A DNA stretch of 64,000 bases, taken from positions 526,907 to 590,906 of the forward strand of contig NZ_JANHDP010000003.1 in the NCBI RefSeq assembly GCF_024494695.1, in the 5' to 3' direction. Both the position numbers and the translations under genes were made by a program. Numbering within the stretch: position 1 is the stretch's first letter; each line of letters opens with the position of its first letter. Below are positions 51,645 to 59,630 of this stretch, piece after piece. Under the pieces are notes generated by a model. It did no database searches. It was not told the origin of the DNA and saw only the letters and a program-made list of their open reading frames with translations. Origin of the DNA: Natronoarchaeum rubrum (lineage in GTDB: Archaea; Halobacteriota; Halobacteria; Halobacteriales; Natronoarchaeaceae).

Positions 51645-52751
51645 ATGTCGCTACGACAGCCGCCGCTCGCGGCGGTCCACGAGGCGGCCGGCGCCGACAC
51701 CACCGAGTTCGGCGGGTGGGAGATGCCGGTCGAGTTCGACTCGATCACGGACGAGCACCGGGCGGTCCGCGAGGCGGCGGGGATCTTCGACGTCTCGCAC
51801 ATGAGCGAGATCGAGGTCGGCGGCCCCGACGCCGAAGCGTTGATGCAACGGCTCACGTCGAACGACGTCGCCGCGCTCGGTCCGGGCGACGCGCAGTACT
51901 CGATGATCACCGACGAGGAGGGCGTGATCGTCGACGACACGGTCGTCTACCGGCTGCCGAGCGAGACGCCGGAGTACCTGTTCGTCCCGAACGCGGGCCA
52001 CGACGAGCAGATGCTCGATCGGTGGACGAGCCACCGCGACGAGTGGGGGCTCGACGCCACCGTCGAGAACCGCACCGAGACGTACGCGATGTTCGCCGTA
52101 CAGGGCCCCGACGCACCGGGGCTCGTCGCCGACGCCGTCGACGCTCCGGACGCCGACAACGAGGCGGTCGACGACATCGGTCGGTTCGAGGCCGACTACC
52201 GATCGATCGCGGACGTCGAGTGCCTGCTCTCGAACACCGGCTACACGGGCGAAGCGGGCTTCGAGGTGCTCGCGCCGTGGGACGAAGCCGAGACGGTCTG
52301 GGACGCGTTCGACTGCCAGCCCTGCGGACTCGGCGCGCGCGACACCCTCAGGATCGAAGCGGGATTCCTGCTGGCGGGCGAGGACTTCCATCCCGAGGAC
52401 AATCCCCGGAACCCCTACGAGGCCGGCGTCGGCTTCGCGGTCGACCTCGACACCGAGTTCGTCGGCCGCGACGCGCTGGCGAGCGCGACGGAGGCGGGGC
52501 CCGACCAGCGCTTCGTCGGGATTCGGCTGCTCGACCGCGGCGTCCCGCGTCACGGCTACCCGGTGACGACCGCCGACGGCGAGCGGATCGGCGAGGTCAC
52601 CAGCGGGACGATGAGCCCGACGCTGGATGAACCGATCGGCCTGGGCTACGTCGACACCGGGCACGCCGACGCCGGCACCGACGTCCGCGTCGAGGTCCGC
52701 GGCCAGGCGAAAAAGGCAAGGGTCGAGTCCCCGAAATTCCTCGATAGATGA
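51645..52751 (+). CDS. gcvT: Glycine cleavage system T protein (aminomethyltransferase)
   Basis: 368 residues. Takes the aminomethyl carried on GcvH, releasing ammonia and making methylene-tetrahydrofolate. Signatures: [54 protein letters not shown]. Overlaps gcvH by four bases (ATGA). P-protein genes lie about 33 kb to the left. Confidence 0.95.
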   Translation: MSLRQPPLAAVHEAAGADTTEFGGWEMPVEFDSITDEHRAVREAAGIFDVSHMSEIEVGGPDAEALMQRLTSNDVAALGPGDAQYSMITDEEGVIVDDTVVYRLPSETPEYLFVPNAGHDEQMLDRWTSHRDEWGLDATVENRTETYAMFAVQGPDAPGLVADAVDAPDADNEAVDDIGRFEADYRSIADVECLLSNTGYTGEAGFEVLAPWDEAETVWDAFDCQPCGLGARDTLRIEAGFLLAGEDFHPEDNPRNPYEAGVGFAVDLDTEFVGRDALASATEAGPDQRFVGIRLLDRGVPRHGYPVTTADGERIGEVTSGTMSPTLDEPIGLGYVDTGHADAGTDVRVEVRGQAKKARVESPKFLDR

Positions 52752-53131
52752 GCTTCGAGACCCCTGACGACCGCCGATACCTGGAATCGCACGAGTGGGC
52801 CCACCGCGACGGAGACGCCGTTCGCGTTGGAATTTCCGACTTCGCGCAGGACGAACTCGGCGACGTCGTGTTCGTCGAGCTGCCCGACGCCGGCGACGAG
52901 GTCACCGCCGACGAGGAGTTCGGCGTCGTCGAGAGCATCAAGGCCGTCTCGGACCTGTACGCCCCGGTCGGCGGCGAGGTCGCCGCGGTCAACGAGGCGC
53001 TGTTCGACGCGCCGGAACTCGTCAACGACGACCCCTACGGCGAGGGGTGGATGCTGGAGATCGAACTCGACGACGAGAGCGACCTCGACGAGTTGCTGTC
53101 CGCAGCCGAGTACGAAGACCAGATCGCGTAG
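52748..53131 (+). CDS. gcvH: Glycine cleavage system H protein
   Basis: 127 residues. Lipoyl carrier of the glycine cleavage system; the lipoylated Lys is in the motif [18 protein letters not shown]. Length and the start [15 protein letters not shown] are typical. Translationally coupled to gcvT. Confidence 0.95.
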   Translation: MSFETPDDRRYLESHEWAHRDGDAVRVGISDFAQDELGDVVFVELPDAGDEVTADEEFGVVESIKAVSDLYAPVGGEVAAVNEALFDAPELVNDDPYGEGWMLEIELDDESDLDELLSAAEYEDQIA

Positions 53132-53231
53132 GGCGGTCGTTTTCCTCTTCCTCCGGATCGGTGAGCAACGGCGCTCGCGATACGCGTCAGCCGACGCCGC
53201 TCACGAACCGAGCCGGGGCGCCGAGAACGGC

Positions 53232-53915
53232 TCAGTCTTCGACGGCATCGATCGGCGACCACTCGTCGACGGCGTCCCGCAGCCCGTCGACCGCCCCGGA
53301 CGGCTCCGCGAGATCGAGCGGCGGCACCGTCTCGACGCCGACGCCGGTCATGCGCTCGATTTCGGCGGGGTTCGTTCGCTCGGCGACGCTCGCGCCCTCG
53401 TACTCGTTGAGAAGGATCGCCGCCACCTCGACGCCGCGGCGCTCCAGCGCGTCGACCGTCAGCGCGGTGTGGTTCAGCGTTCCGAGTCCCGACCGCGCGA
53501 CGACGACGGTCGGGAGAGCGAGGTCGGCGACGAGATCGATTACCTCGCGCTCGCCGGCCAGAGGAACTCGCAGGCCGCCGATCCCCTCGACGACGCCGGC
53601 GTCGACCGCTGGGTCGTCCAGAACGCGCTTACAGCCCTCGCGGATCGACTCGTAGGAGAGATCGACGCCCTCGCGCTCCGCGGCGACCCGAGGTGCGAGC
53701 GGCGGTTCGAGCCGGCGCAGACAGGTCGCGGCGTCGGCGTCGCCGCAGGCCTCGGCCACGAACGCCGCATCGTCGTCGGGCGGGTGTCCGGTCTGGGCGG
53801 GCTTGATCGCGCGCGCTTCGACGCCGGCGTCGCGCAGCCAGCCCGTCAGGCCGGCGGTCGCGACGGTCTTGCCGACGCCGGTGTCGGTGCCGGCGACGAA
53901 CAGGCCGCGGGTCAT
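53232..53915 (-). CDS. bioD: Dethiobiotin synthetase
   Basis: 227 residues. ATP-dependent ring closure of DAPA with CO2. P-loop GTDTGVGKTVATAGLTG, AIKPAQTG (substrate Lys), and EGIGGLRVPL (G3). Last gene of the operon bioB-bioU-like-bioF-bioD. The ATG at 53915 is about 30 bases after bioF. Confidence 0.93.
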   Translation of the reverse strand: MTRGLFVAGTDTGVGKTVATAGLTGWLRDAGVEARAIKPAQTGHPPDDDAAFVAEACGDADAATCLRRLEPPLAPRVAAEREGVDLSYESIREGCKRVLDDPAVDAGVVEGIGGLRVPLAGEREVIDLVADLALPTVVVARSGLGTLNHTALTVDALERRGVEVAAILLNEYEGASVAERTNPAEIERMTGVGVETVPPLDLAEPSGAVDGLRDAVDEWSPIDAVED

Positions 53916-53946
53916 GGATCGCTTCGGCGGCGAGCCGCGACGCCAC

Positions 53947-55203
53947 TCATAGCACCCCTACCTCCTCGCCGGCCTCGCGGAAGGCGTCGATGCAGCGTTC
54001 GAGGTTGCGGGCGCCGTGGGTCGCCATCGGCGCGACGCGGATCCGGCTCGTCCCCTCGGGCACCGTCGGCGGGCGGATCGCCGGCGCGACGACGCCGCGC
54101 TCGTACAGCGCGTCGGCCAGCGCCAGCGCGTCGCCCCGGTCGCCGACGAGCACCGGCAGGATCTGGGTTTCGCCCGGCACCTCGAAGCCGAGATCGGTCA
54201 GCCCGTCGCGCAGGAACTCGACGCTCCGCCAGAGCCGGTCGCGCCGGTCCGTGGTTCGGGCGAGATGGAGCGCCTCCGAAGCCGCGGCGGCGGCCGGCGG
54301 CGCCAGTCCGGTCGAGAACACGAAGGAGCGGGCCGCGTTGACCAGATACTCGATCAGGTCGTCGTCGCCGGCGACGAACCCGCCCTGACTCGCCAGCGCC
54401 TTCGAGAGCGTTCCCAGCTGGACGTCGACGCGGTCTGAGAGCCCCTCGCGCTGCACGATGCCGCCGCCGCCCTCGTAGAGGCCGGTGGCGTGGGCTTCGT
54501 CGACCATCACCCACGCGCCGGCCTGCTCGGCCAGATCGCAGATGTCCGACAGCGGCGCCACGTCGCCGTCCATGCTGAACACCGAGTCGGTGACGATCAG
54601 CCACGAACCGTCGGTCGTTTCGGGATTCCGCGCGGCGTCGCCGAGCTTCGCCGCCAGGTCCTCGGCGTCGCAGTGGTCGTAGACGATCACCTCGGCGCCG
54701 GCGAGTTTGCAGGCGTCGACGATGCTGGCGTGGTTGTACTCGTCCGAGAAGATCACGTCCGGATCGAGCGCCGCGATCGTGCCGACGTTGGCGGCGTAGC
54801 CGGACGAAAAGGCGAGCGCGCGCTCCGTATGTTTGCTCTCGGCCAGCCGGTCCTCCAGATCTCGGTGGACCAGCGTGTCGCCGGTGACGAGTCGGCTCGC
54901 GCCCGCGCCGGTGCCGACGATATCGGCGGCGTCGGCGGCCGCCTCGACGACCCGGTCGTCGGTCGTCAGCCCGAGGTAGTTGTTCGACGCGAACACGAGG
55001 CGCTCCTCGCCGTCGAGCACCGGGAGGTCGCCGCCGGCTGCCGGCGCGAACTGCGCGCGCTCGGCGACGCGGTTCGCGGGAGAGAGTCGCCGCCGGAGGT
55101 TCCGGCGCTCGCGGTCGGCGAGGCGGGCCGAGAGGTCGAACCCGCGGTCGCCGTCGAGCGGCCCCGGCGGGCGGGTGCCGCCGGACTCGTACTCGTCGCT
55201 CAC
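53947..55203 (-). CDS. bioF: 8-amino-7-oxononanoate synthase
   Basis: 418 residues, PLP fold type I. Joins pimeloyl thioester and alanine into KAPA. The PLP Lys is in LGTLSKALASQGGF; NYLGL and GTGAGASRLVTG near the N terminus and DEAHATGLYEG follow. Start is a GTG at 55203; a tiny reading frame upstream overlaps it. Followed by bioD. No pimeloyl-CoA ligase/bioW or bioC is visible here. Confidence 0.92.
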   Translation of the reverse strand: MSDEYESGGTRPPGPLDGDRGFDLSARLADRERRNLRRRLSPANRVAERAQFAPAAGGDLPVLDGEERLVFASNNYLGLTTDDRVVEAAADAADIVGTGAGASRLVTGDTLVHRDLEDRLAESKHTERALAFSSGYAANVGTIAALDPDVIFSDEYNHASIVDACKLAGAEVIVYDHCDAEDLAAKLGDAARNPETTDGSWLIVTDSVFSMDGDVAPLSDICDLAEQAGAWVMVDEAHATGLYEGGGGIVQREGLSDRVDVQLGTLSKALASQGGFVAGDDDLIEYLVNAARSFVFSTGLAPPAAAAASEALHLARTTDRRDRLWRSVEFLRDGLTDLGFEVPGETQILPVLVGDRGDALALADALYERGVVAPAIRPPTVPEGTSRIRVAPMATHGARNLERCIDAFREAGEEVGVL

Positions 55204-55256
55204 GGCTCCGTCCTCCGAATTTCGTCCCGACCGATCGACTCGTGTTCGCCCGTCAT
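55200..55256 (-). CDS. Tiny leader-like ORF overlapping the bioF start
   Basis: An ATG at 55256 opens an 18-codon frame (MTGEHESIGRDEIRRTEP) whose TGA overlaps the GTG of bioF as GTGA. It would translationally couple to bioF. It may be a true leader peptide or a chance reading frame; the overlap is of the kind used for coupling elsewhere in this window. Confidence 0.35.
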   Translation of the reverse strand: MTGEHESIGRDEIRRTEP

Positions 55257-55392
55257 AGCTCAGTTGTGACACACCGGAAGCGCTACACCCCGGCGCTTTC
55301 CTTCGTTGAGTGGCCCCTGCGGCTCCGGTGATAAAGCCTTTCTCACTTCCTGCCGGCACCCGGCTCGAACGGTCGGGAGCAAAAACTGCGGC

Positions 55393-56604
55393 TCAGAACC
55401 CCGGCATCAACTCTGCGGGACCGAACACGCCGTACTCACCCGCACGGTTACGTCGAACCGCCGCTCGCAGATAGCCCAGTGCGGGCCCGTTGACGTTCGC
55501 GGCCATGCTCGTCTCGTCGCCCAGCTCGAAGGTGTTCGTCGCGCGCTCGCCGTCGAACGTCGTCCCCGTCACGGAGACGGTGGTCGTCGTCGGCTTCTCG
55601 TCCGACCTGACGTCGAGGATGCCCCCGACGGTGACGTCCTCGGCGTCGCAGATCCCCGCCCGCTCCAGCAGCACGTCGTCGGCGTGTTCCATATCGTGGA
55701 ACTCCAGCACGCCGTCGTGGGCGTCGATTATCTCCTCGATTTCGGCGTCGCTGAGTCCTCTGGCGGTCTCGACGTCGTACCCGTCGAGGTGCGCGATGTC
55801 CTCGCGGACCGTTCCTCGGTTGTCCTCGTAGCCCGATTTCAGGCCGACGCCCCACCAGATGTCGACCTCGTGGACCTCGACGAACGACTGGGCGGCGAGG
55901 GCCGCGGCGCCCGTCAGGAAGCCCGGCGTCGCGCCGGCGCCGCAGACGAACGTGATGCCGGTGTCCTCCAGCTGGTCGGCGCGCTCGTCGAGCATCCCGA
56001 TCACGCGCGATCGCTTGAGCACGTCGATCAGGACGCCGGAGTAGCCCGCGTCGGCGAACCGATCGGCGATCCGCGGGATGAAGTCGTGTTCGAGATTCGG
56101 CAGGGCGATCAACACGGCGTCCACGGCGTCCGACACTGCGATCACGTCGTCGATCGGCGTCTCGGTCGGCTCGCCCTGCTCGGAAGCGACAACGCCGGCG
56201 CCCTCGCCGGTCTGCTTGACGCCGTCGGACGCCGCGGCGTCCGCGGCGCTGCCGGTGGCGTCGGCAGCGACGCCGCCGTCAGTCGCTGCGTCCGGCCCCT
56301 CGGTATCGCCGCGGCCGTCGCCGTCTCGCGGCTGATCGCCGTCGTCTCGCGGCTTTGCCGCTCGACTGTCCGCGGAGCTTCGCTCCGCGCTACTCGACTG
56401 TTCCGGGCCGCTTTGTGGCCCGCTTGCGATATTGCCTTCCGTCGCGTCCAGCAGCTCGTCGATGTCGAGACCGTCGCGATCCGCGGCGATGCCGTTCCGG
56501 TCGCAGGCCGCGACCGGGGTCAGTCCGTCCTTGTGCTGGCTGACTTCGAGCGTTCGTCGTCCGATGCCGCCGGTTCCCAGTACCGCGAAGTCGATGTCTG
56601 TCAT
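55393..56604 (-). CDS. bioU: BioU-like NAD(P)-dependent DAPA synthase candidate (annotated saccharopine dehydrogenase-like)
   Basis: 403 residues. N-terminal Rossmann fold AVLGTGGIGRRTLE, then a low-complexity insertion of about 90 residues (58-150), then the catalytic-like half with GVLIDVLKRSRVIG and CGAGATPGFLTGAAAL. It lies inside the biotin operon between bioB and bioF, where bioA would be expected. BioU enzymes replace BioA to make DAPA in cyanobacteria and some haloarchaea. Without the insertion the Lys in VLKRSR (Lys197) would fall near position 124, the position I recall for the cyanobacterial suicide Lys; this alignment is inference. Confidence 0.65.
   Translation of the reverse strand: MTDIDFAVLGTGGIGRRTLEVSQHKDGLTPVAACDRNGIAADRDGLDIDELLDATEGNIASGPQSGPEQSSSAERSSADSRAAKPRDDGDQPRDGDGRGDTEGPDAATDGGVAADATGSAADAAASDGVKQTGEGAGVVASEQGEPTETPIDDVIAVSDAVDAVLIALPNLEHDFIPRIADRFADAGYSGVLIDVLKRSRVIGMLDERADQLEDTGITFVCGAGATPGFLTGAAALAAQSFVEVHEVDIWWGVGLKSGYEDNRGTVREDIAHLDGYDVETARGLSDAEIEEIIDAHDGVLEFHDMEHADDVLLERAGICDAEDVTVGGILDVRSDEKPTTTTVSVTGTTFDGERATNTFELGDETSMAANVNGPALGYLRAAVRRNRAGEYGVFGPAELMPGF
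56350..56422. repeat. Cluster of three short hairpins within the bioU-like gene
   Basis: GCGGC-TTT-GCCGC (56350-56362), CGCGGAGC-TTC-GCTCCGCG (56372-56390) and CGGGCC-N7-GGCCCG (56404-56422) follow each other. They code part of the extra low-complexity stretch in the protein, suggesting hairpin-element insertion. Confidence 0.85.
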
Positions 56605-56633
56605 GCGTCGGTGTGTCGTGAATCGGTCCGCGA

Positions 56634-57782
56634 TCAGTCGTCGGTCGCTTCGCTCGTCGCCGTTCCCGCCGCGGTGTCGAGGTCGGCGGCGGCGTCGTCG
56701 CTTCCGCCACCGTCGCTGTCCGAATCCTCACCGCCGCGCGCTTTCACCGCCTCGGGATCGAACTCGTTGACGTCGGTGTTCGGTTCCATGCCGGCCCGCT
56801 CGATCACCTCGATGTCGTCGCCGGGCGACTGGCCTTCGGTGGTAAGGTAATCGCCGGTGAGGACGCCGTCGGCGCCAGCCTCGAAGGGGAGGTGCTGCTC
56901 GTCGACGTCGAGATTGACCTCGCGCCCGCCCGTGAGCCGGACGCGCGCCTCGGGATGGAGCAGCCGGTAGACGGCGACCGCCTCGATGATCTCATCGGTC
57001 GTTATGTCGGCCGAATCGCCGAGCTTCTCGGCCATCGGCGTCCCCGCGACCGGGTTCAGCACGTTGACGGGCAGCGAGGAGACGCCGATCTCCTGCAGGG
57101 CGACCGCGGCGTCGACCCGGTCGGTCGGCGTCTCGCCCATCCCGAGGATCACGCCGGCACAGAGATCCATCCCGGCCTCTTTGGCGACTTCCAGCGTCTC
57201 CACCCGGTCCTCGAAGCCGTGGCTGTCGACGATTTCGGGGAAGAAGCGCGGCGAGGTCTCGATGTTGTGATTGTAGTGGTTGAGCCCTTCCGCCGCGAGA
57301 ATCTCGGCTTCCTCTTCGGTGAGGATGCCGAGGCTGGCGTCGACCTCCACGTCGGTCTCGTCTCTGACGAGCCGGATCGCCTCCAGGACTTCCTCCCACT
57401 CCTCGGGCCGGCGCTCCTTCGAGACGCCCTTTTCGGCGACGACGATGCCGAAGCGCTGGGCGCCGTCGCGCTCGGCGCGCTTCGCGGCTTCGAGGACCTT
57501 CTCGGGGCCGAGGAAGCCGTAGTTGTCGATCCCCGTGTCGAAGTGGACCGACTGGGCGCAGAAGCCACAGTCCTCGGCGCAGTTGCCCGCCTTGGCGTTG
57601 ACGATGCTGCAGGCGTCGACCGTATCGTCGCCCAGTTCCGAGCGGACGTAGTCCGCCGCCGGAGCGAGATCCTCGACCGGTTGGGCGATCAGCGCCAACC
57701 CGTCGCGCCGGTCGAGTTCCTCGCCGGCGAGCACGCGCCGAACCGCGTCGTCGACCGTCCGGTTTCCTGTCTCGTAAACCAC
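56634..57782 (-). CDS. bioB: Biotin synthase
   Basis: 382 residues, radical SAM. Inserts sulfur into dethiobiotin. Cluster motif NCAEDCGFCAQS preceded by SIVNAKAG; CAGVILGMGET, LPVNVLNPVAGTPMA and LTGGREVNLD are BioB hallmarks. Starts with GTG 57782. The C terminus (about 345-382) is a low-complexity acidic-Ser tail. First gene of the biotin operon. Confidence 0.94.
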   Translation of the reverse strand: MVYETGNRTVDDAVRRVLAGEELDRRDGLALIAQPVEDLAPAADYVRSELGDDTVDACSIVNAKAGNCAEDCGFCAQSVHFDTGIDNYGFLGPEKVLEAAKRAERDGAQRFGIVVAEKGVSKERRPEEWEEVLEAIRLVRDETDVEVDASLGILTEEEAEILAAEGLNHYNHNIETSPRFFPEIVDSHGFEDRVETLEVAKEAGMDLCAGVILGMGETPTDRVDAAVALQEIGVSSLPVNVLNPVAGTPMAEKLGDSADITTDEIIEAVAVYRLLHPEARVRLTGGREVNLDVDEQHLPFEAGADGVLTGDYLTTEGQSPGDDIEVIERAGMEPNTDVNEFDPEAVKARGGEDSDSDGGGSDDAAADLDTAAGTATSEATDD

Positions 57783-57866
57783 GAGCTAGAAGTGAGTTGA
57801 CGCCACTATAATAGTTCGGGATGGCGAGAGGTCCACCGCTGAACGGCCGGCGCCAAGTCGATCGGG

Positions 57867-59558
57867 CTAGTCGTCTTCCCAGAGATGTGCCGCTTCGTGC
57901 TCGGACTCGATCTGATCGCTCGCCGCGACGCCGACGAGTTCGGTGAACGCCGCGATCGCCTCGTCGTCGCCCGCGACGAGCAACACGTCGTTCGGTTCGA
58001 TCGTGAACTCCGGTCCCAGTTCCGCGAGCACGTCCGCTCCGCGTTCGACGGCGACGACCGTCGCGCCCGTTCGCGCCCGCACGTCCGCGTCGCCGAGCGA
58101 CCGGCCGGTCAGGTCGGGCGCCGTCGTCCGGATCAGTTCGAGTTGCGTCTCCGGCGTCAGCACCTCCTCGTCGAGCAAATTCGTCGCGAGCATCCGGCCG
58201 GTGACCGACGAGAGCGAGATCACGTAGTCCGCGCCGGCCCGGTAGAGCTTCGCGACGTTATCGTCCTCGTTCGCACGCGCGATGACCTCGACGCCGGGCG
58301 CCAACTGCTCGACGACCAGCGAGGCGTACACCGACGCGGTGTCGTCGCCCAGCGCGAGCACCACCGTCGTGGCGTCCTCGATGCCGGCGTCCCGGTACGT
58401 CGACCGATCGCGAGCGTCGCCCAGAACGTCCGGATCCTGTTCCGGATCGTCGTCGATGACGACGACTTCGCGCCCGAGATCGCGTATCGACGCCGCCGCG
58501 GTCTGTCCGACCAACCCGTTCCCCACGACGATCACGTGATTCGAGCGCTTCAGACCCGGAGTGATCGTCCGACTCTTGAGCGTCGACAGGTCCTCGTGGC
58601 CTCCCGCCACGACGAGGATCGTGTTCTCGTCCAGACGGTGGTCCGGCTTCGGAGACGGCTCGAACTCGCCGCTGTGCCAGGTGCCGATCACGTTCAACCC
58701 GAAGCGTTCTCGGATTCCGGAGCCGGCGAGCGTCTTGCCCGCGAGATCGCTGCCCTGCTGAATCCGCAACTCGGTTATAGCGAGGTCGTCGCCGAGCTCG
58801 ATCGCGTTGTCGAGTTCCGTCGACAGCGACGTGGTCGCCTTGCGCGCGAGACTCTGTCCCAGCACCTGTCTGGGCTGGATGATATCGTCGGCGCCGGCGT
58901 ACTGGTGATACTCGCGCGTCGCTTGCTCTTCGACGACGCTGACGATCCGCCGGCTGGGTGCGACCTGACTCGCGGCGAGCACGATGCTGGCGTTGACCTC
59001 GTCGTCGACGTTCGCGATCAGGGCGCGAGCCTTCGGAAGATTCACCGCTTCGAGCGCCGTGGTCGCCGTCGGGTCGCCGACGACGACCGGCCATCCCTCG
59101 GTTCGGAGCGCCTCGGCCTGGTCGAGGTCTTCGACGACGAACACGTAGGGGACCTCGATGGCCTCCAGTTCCCCCCGTAGCGACTCGCTGATCGACGTGT
59201 GCCCGCAGATGACGACGTGTCCGACCTCGTCGCTCGACGTCGGGACATCGGTCGCGAGTGCGTCCTCCAAAAGCGGAACGAGGAACACCGGTAGCGCAAG
59301 AAAGACCAACAGCACGCCCGTGAGATTCATGGCGACGACGAACAGGTTCATCTCCGGGCTCTCCCAGGGGGCGTCGCCGCCGAACCCGGCAGTCGTCACG
59401 GCCTCGACGACGACCTGTATCGAGTGGACGAACCCCACCGTCTCGCCCTCGAACTGGGCCATGCCGAACTGGTAGGCCGCCGCGTAGGCGACGACGATCA
59501 GCGCGACTGCGACGATCGACCCGACGCCGCGGCGGAGCCACTTAGTCATCGGGTGCAT
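57867..59558 (-). CDS. Two-TM potassium channel with tandem TrkA-type domains
   Basis: 563 residues. Two membrane helices flank a pore loop EAVTTAGFGGDAPWESPEMN, where TAGFGGD replaces TVGYGD. Then two RCK/TrkA-N plus TrkA-C modules (about 115-320 and 330-560) with VVICGHTSIS and VIVVGNGLVGQ nucleotide loops. Likely a K+ (or Na+) channel gated by NAD(H) or ligands. Start ATG 59558; an ATG at 59549 is possible. Confidence 0.87.
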   Translation of the reverse strand: MHPMTKWLRRGVGSIVAVALIVVAYAAAYQFGMAQFEGETVGFVHSIQVVVEAVTTAGFGGDAPWESPEMNLFVVAMNLTGVLLVFLALPVFLVPLLEDALATDVPTSSDEVGHVVICGHTSISESLRGELEAIEVPYVFVVEDLDQAEALRTEGWPVVVGDPTATTALEAVNLPKARALIANVDDEVNASIVLAASQVAPSRRIVSVVEEQATREYHQYAGADDIIQPRQVLGQSLARKATTSLSTELDNAIELGDDLAITELRIQQGSDLAGKTLAGSGIRERFGLNVIGTWHSGEFEPSPKPDHRLDENTILVVAGGHEDLSTLKSRTITPGLKRSNHVIVVGNGLVGQTAAASIRDLGREVVVIDDDPEQDPDVLGDARDRSTYRDAGIEDATTVVLALGDDTASVYASLVVEQLAPGVEVIARANEDDNVAKLYRAGADYVISLSSVTGRMLATNLLDEEVLTPETQLELIRTTAPDLTGRSLGDADVRARTGATVVAVERGADVLAELGPEFTIEPNDVLLVAGDDEAIAAFTELVGVAASDQIESEHEAAHLWEDD

Positions 59559-59630
59559 CTCGTCACTGCTGACCAATCAGTGTTGCCGACCGGGGCCACA
59601 AGCGACGAACGGCGACGAGAGCCGTCGTTA

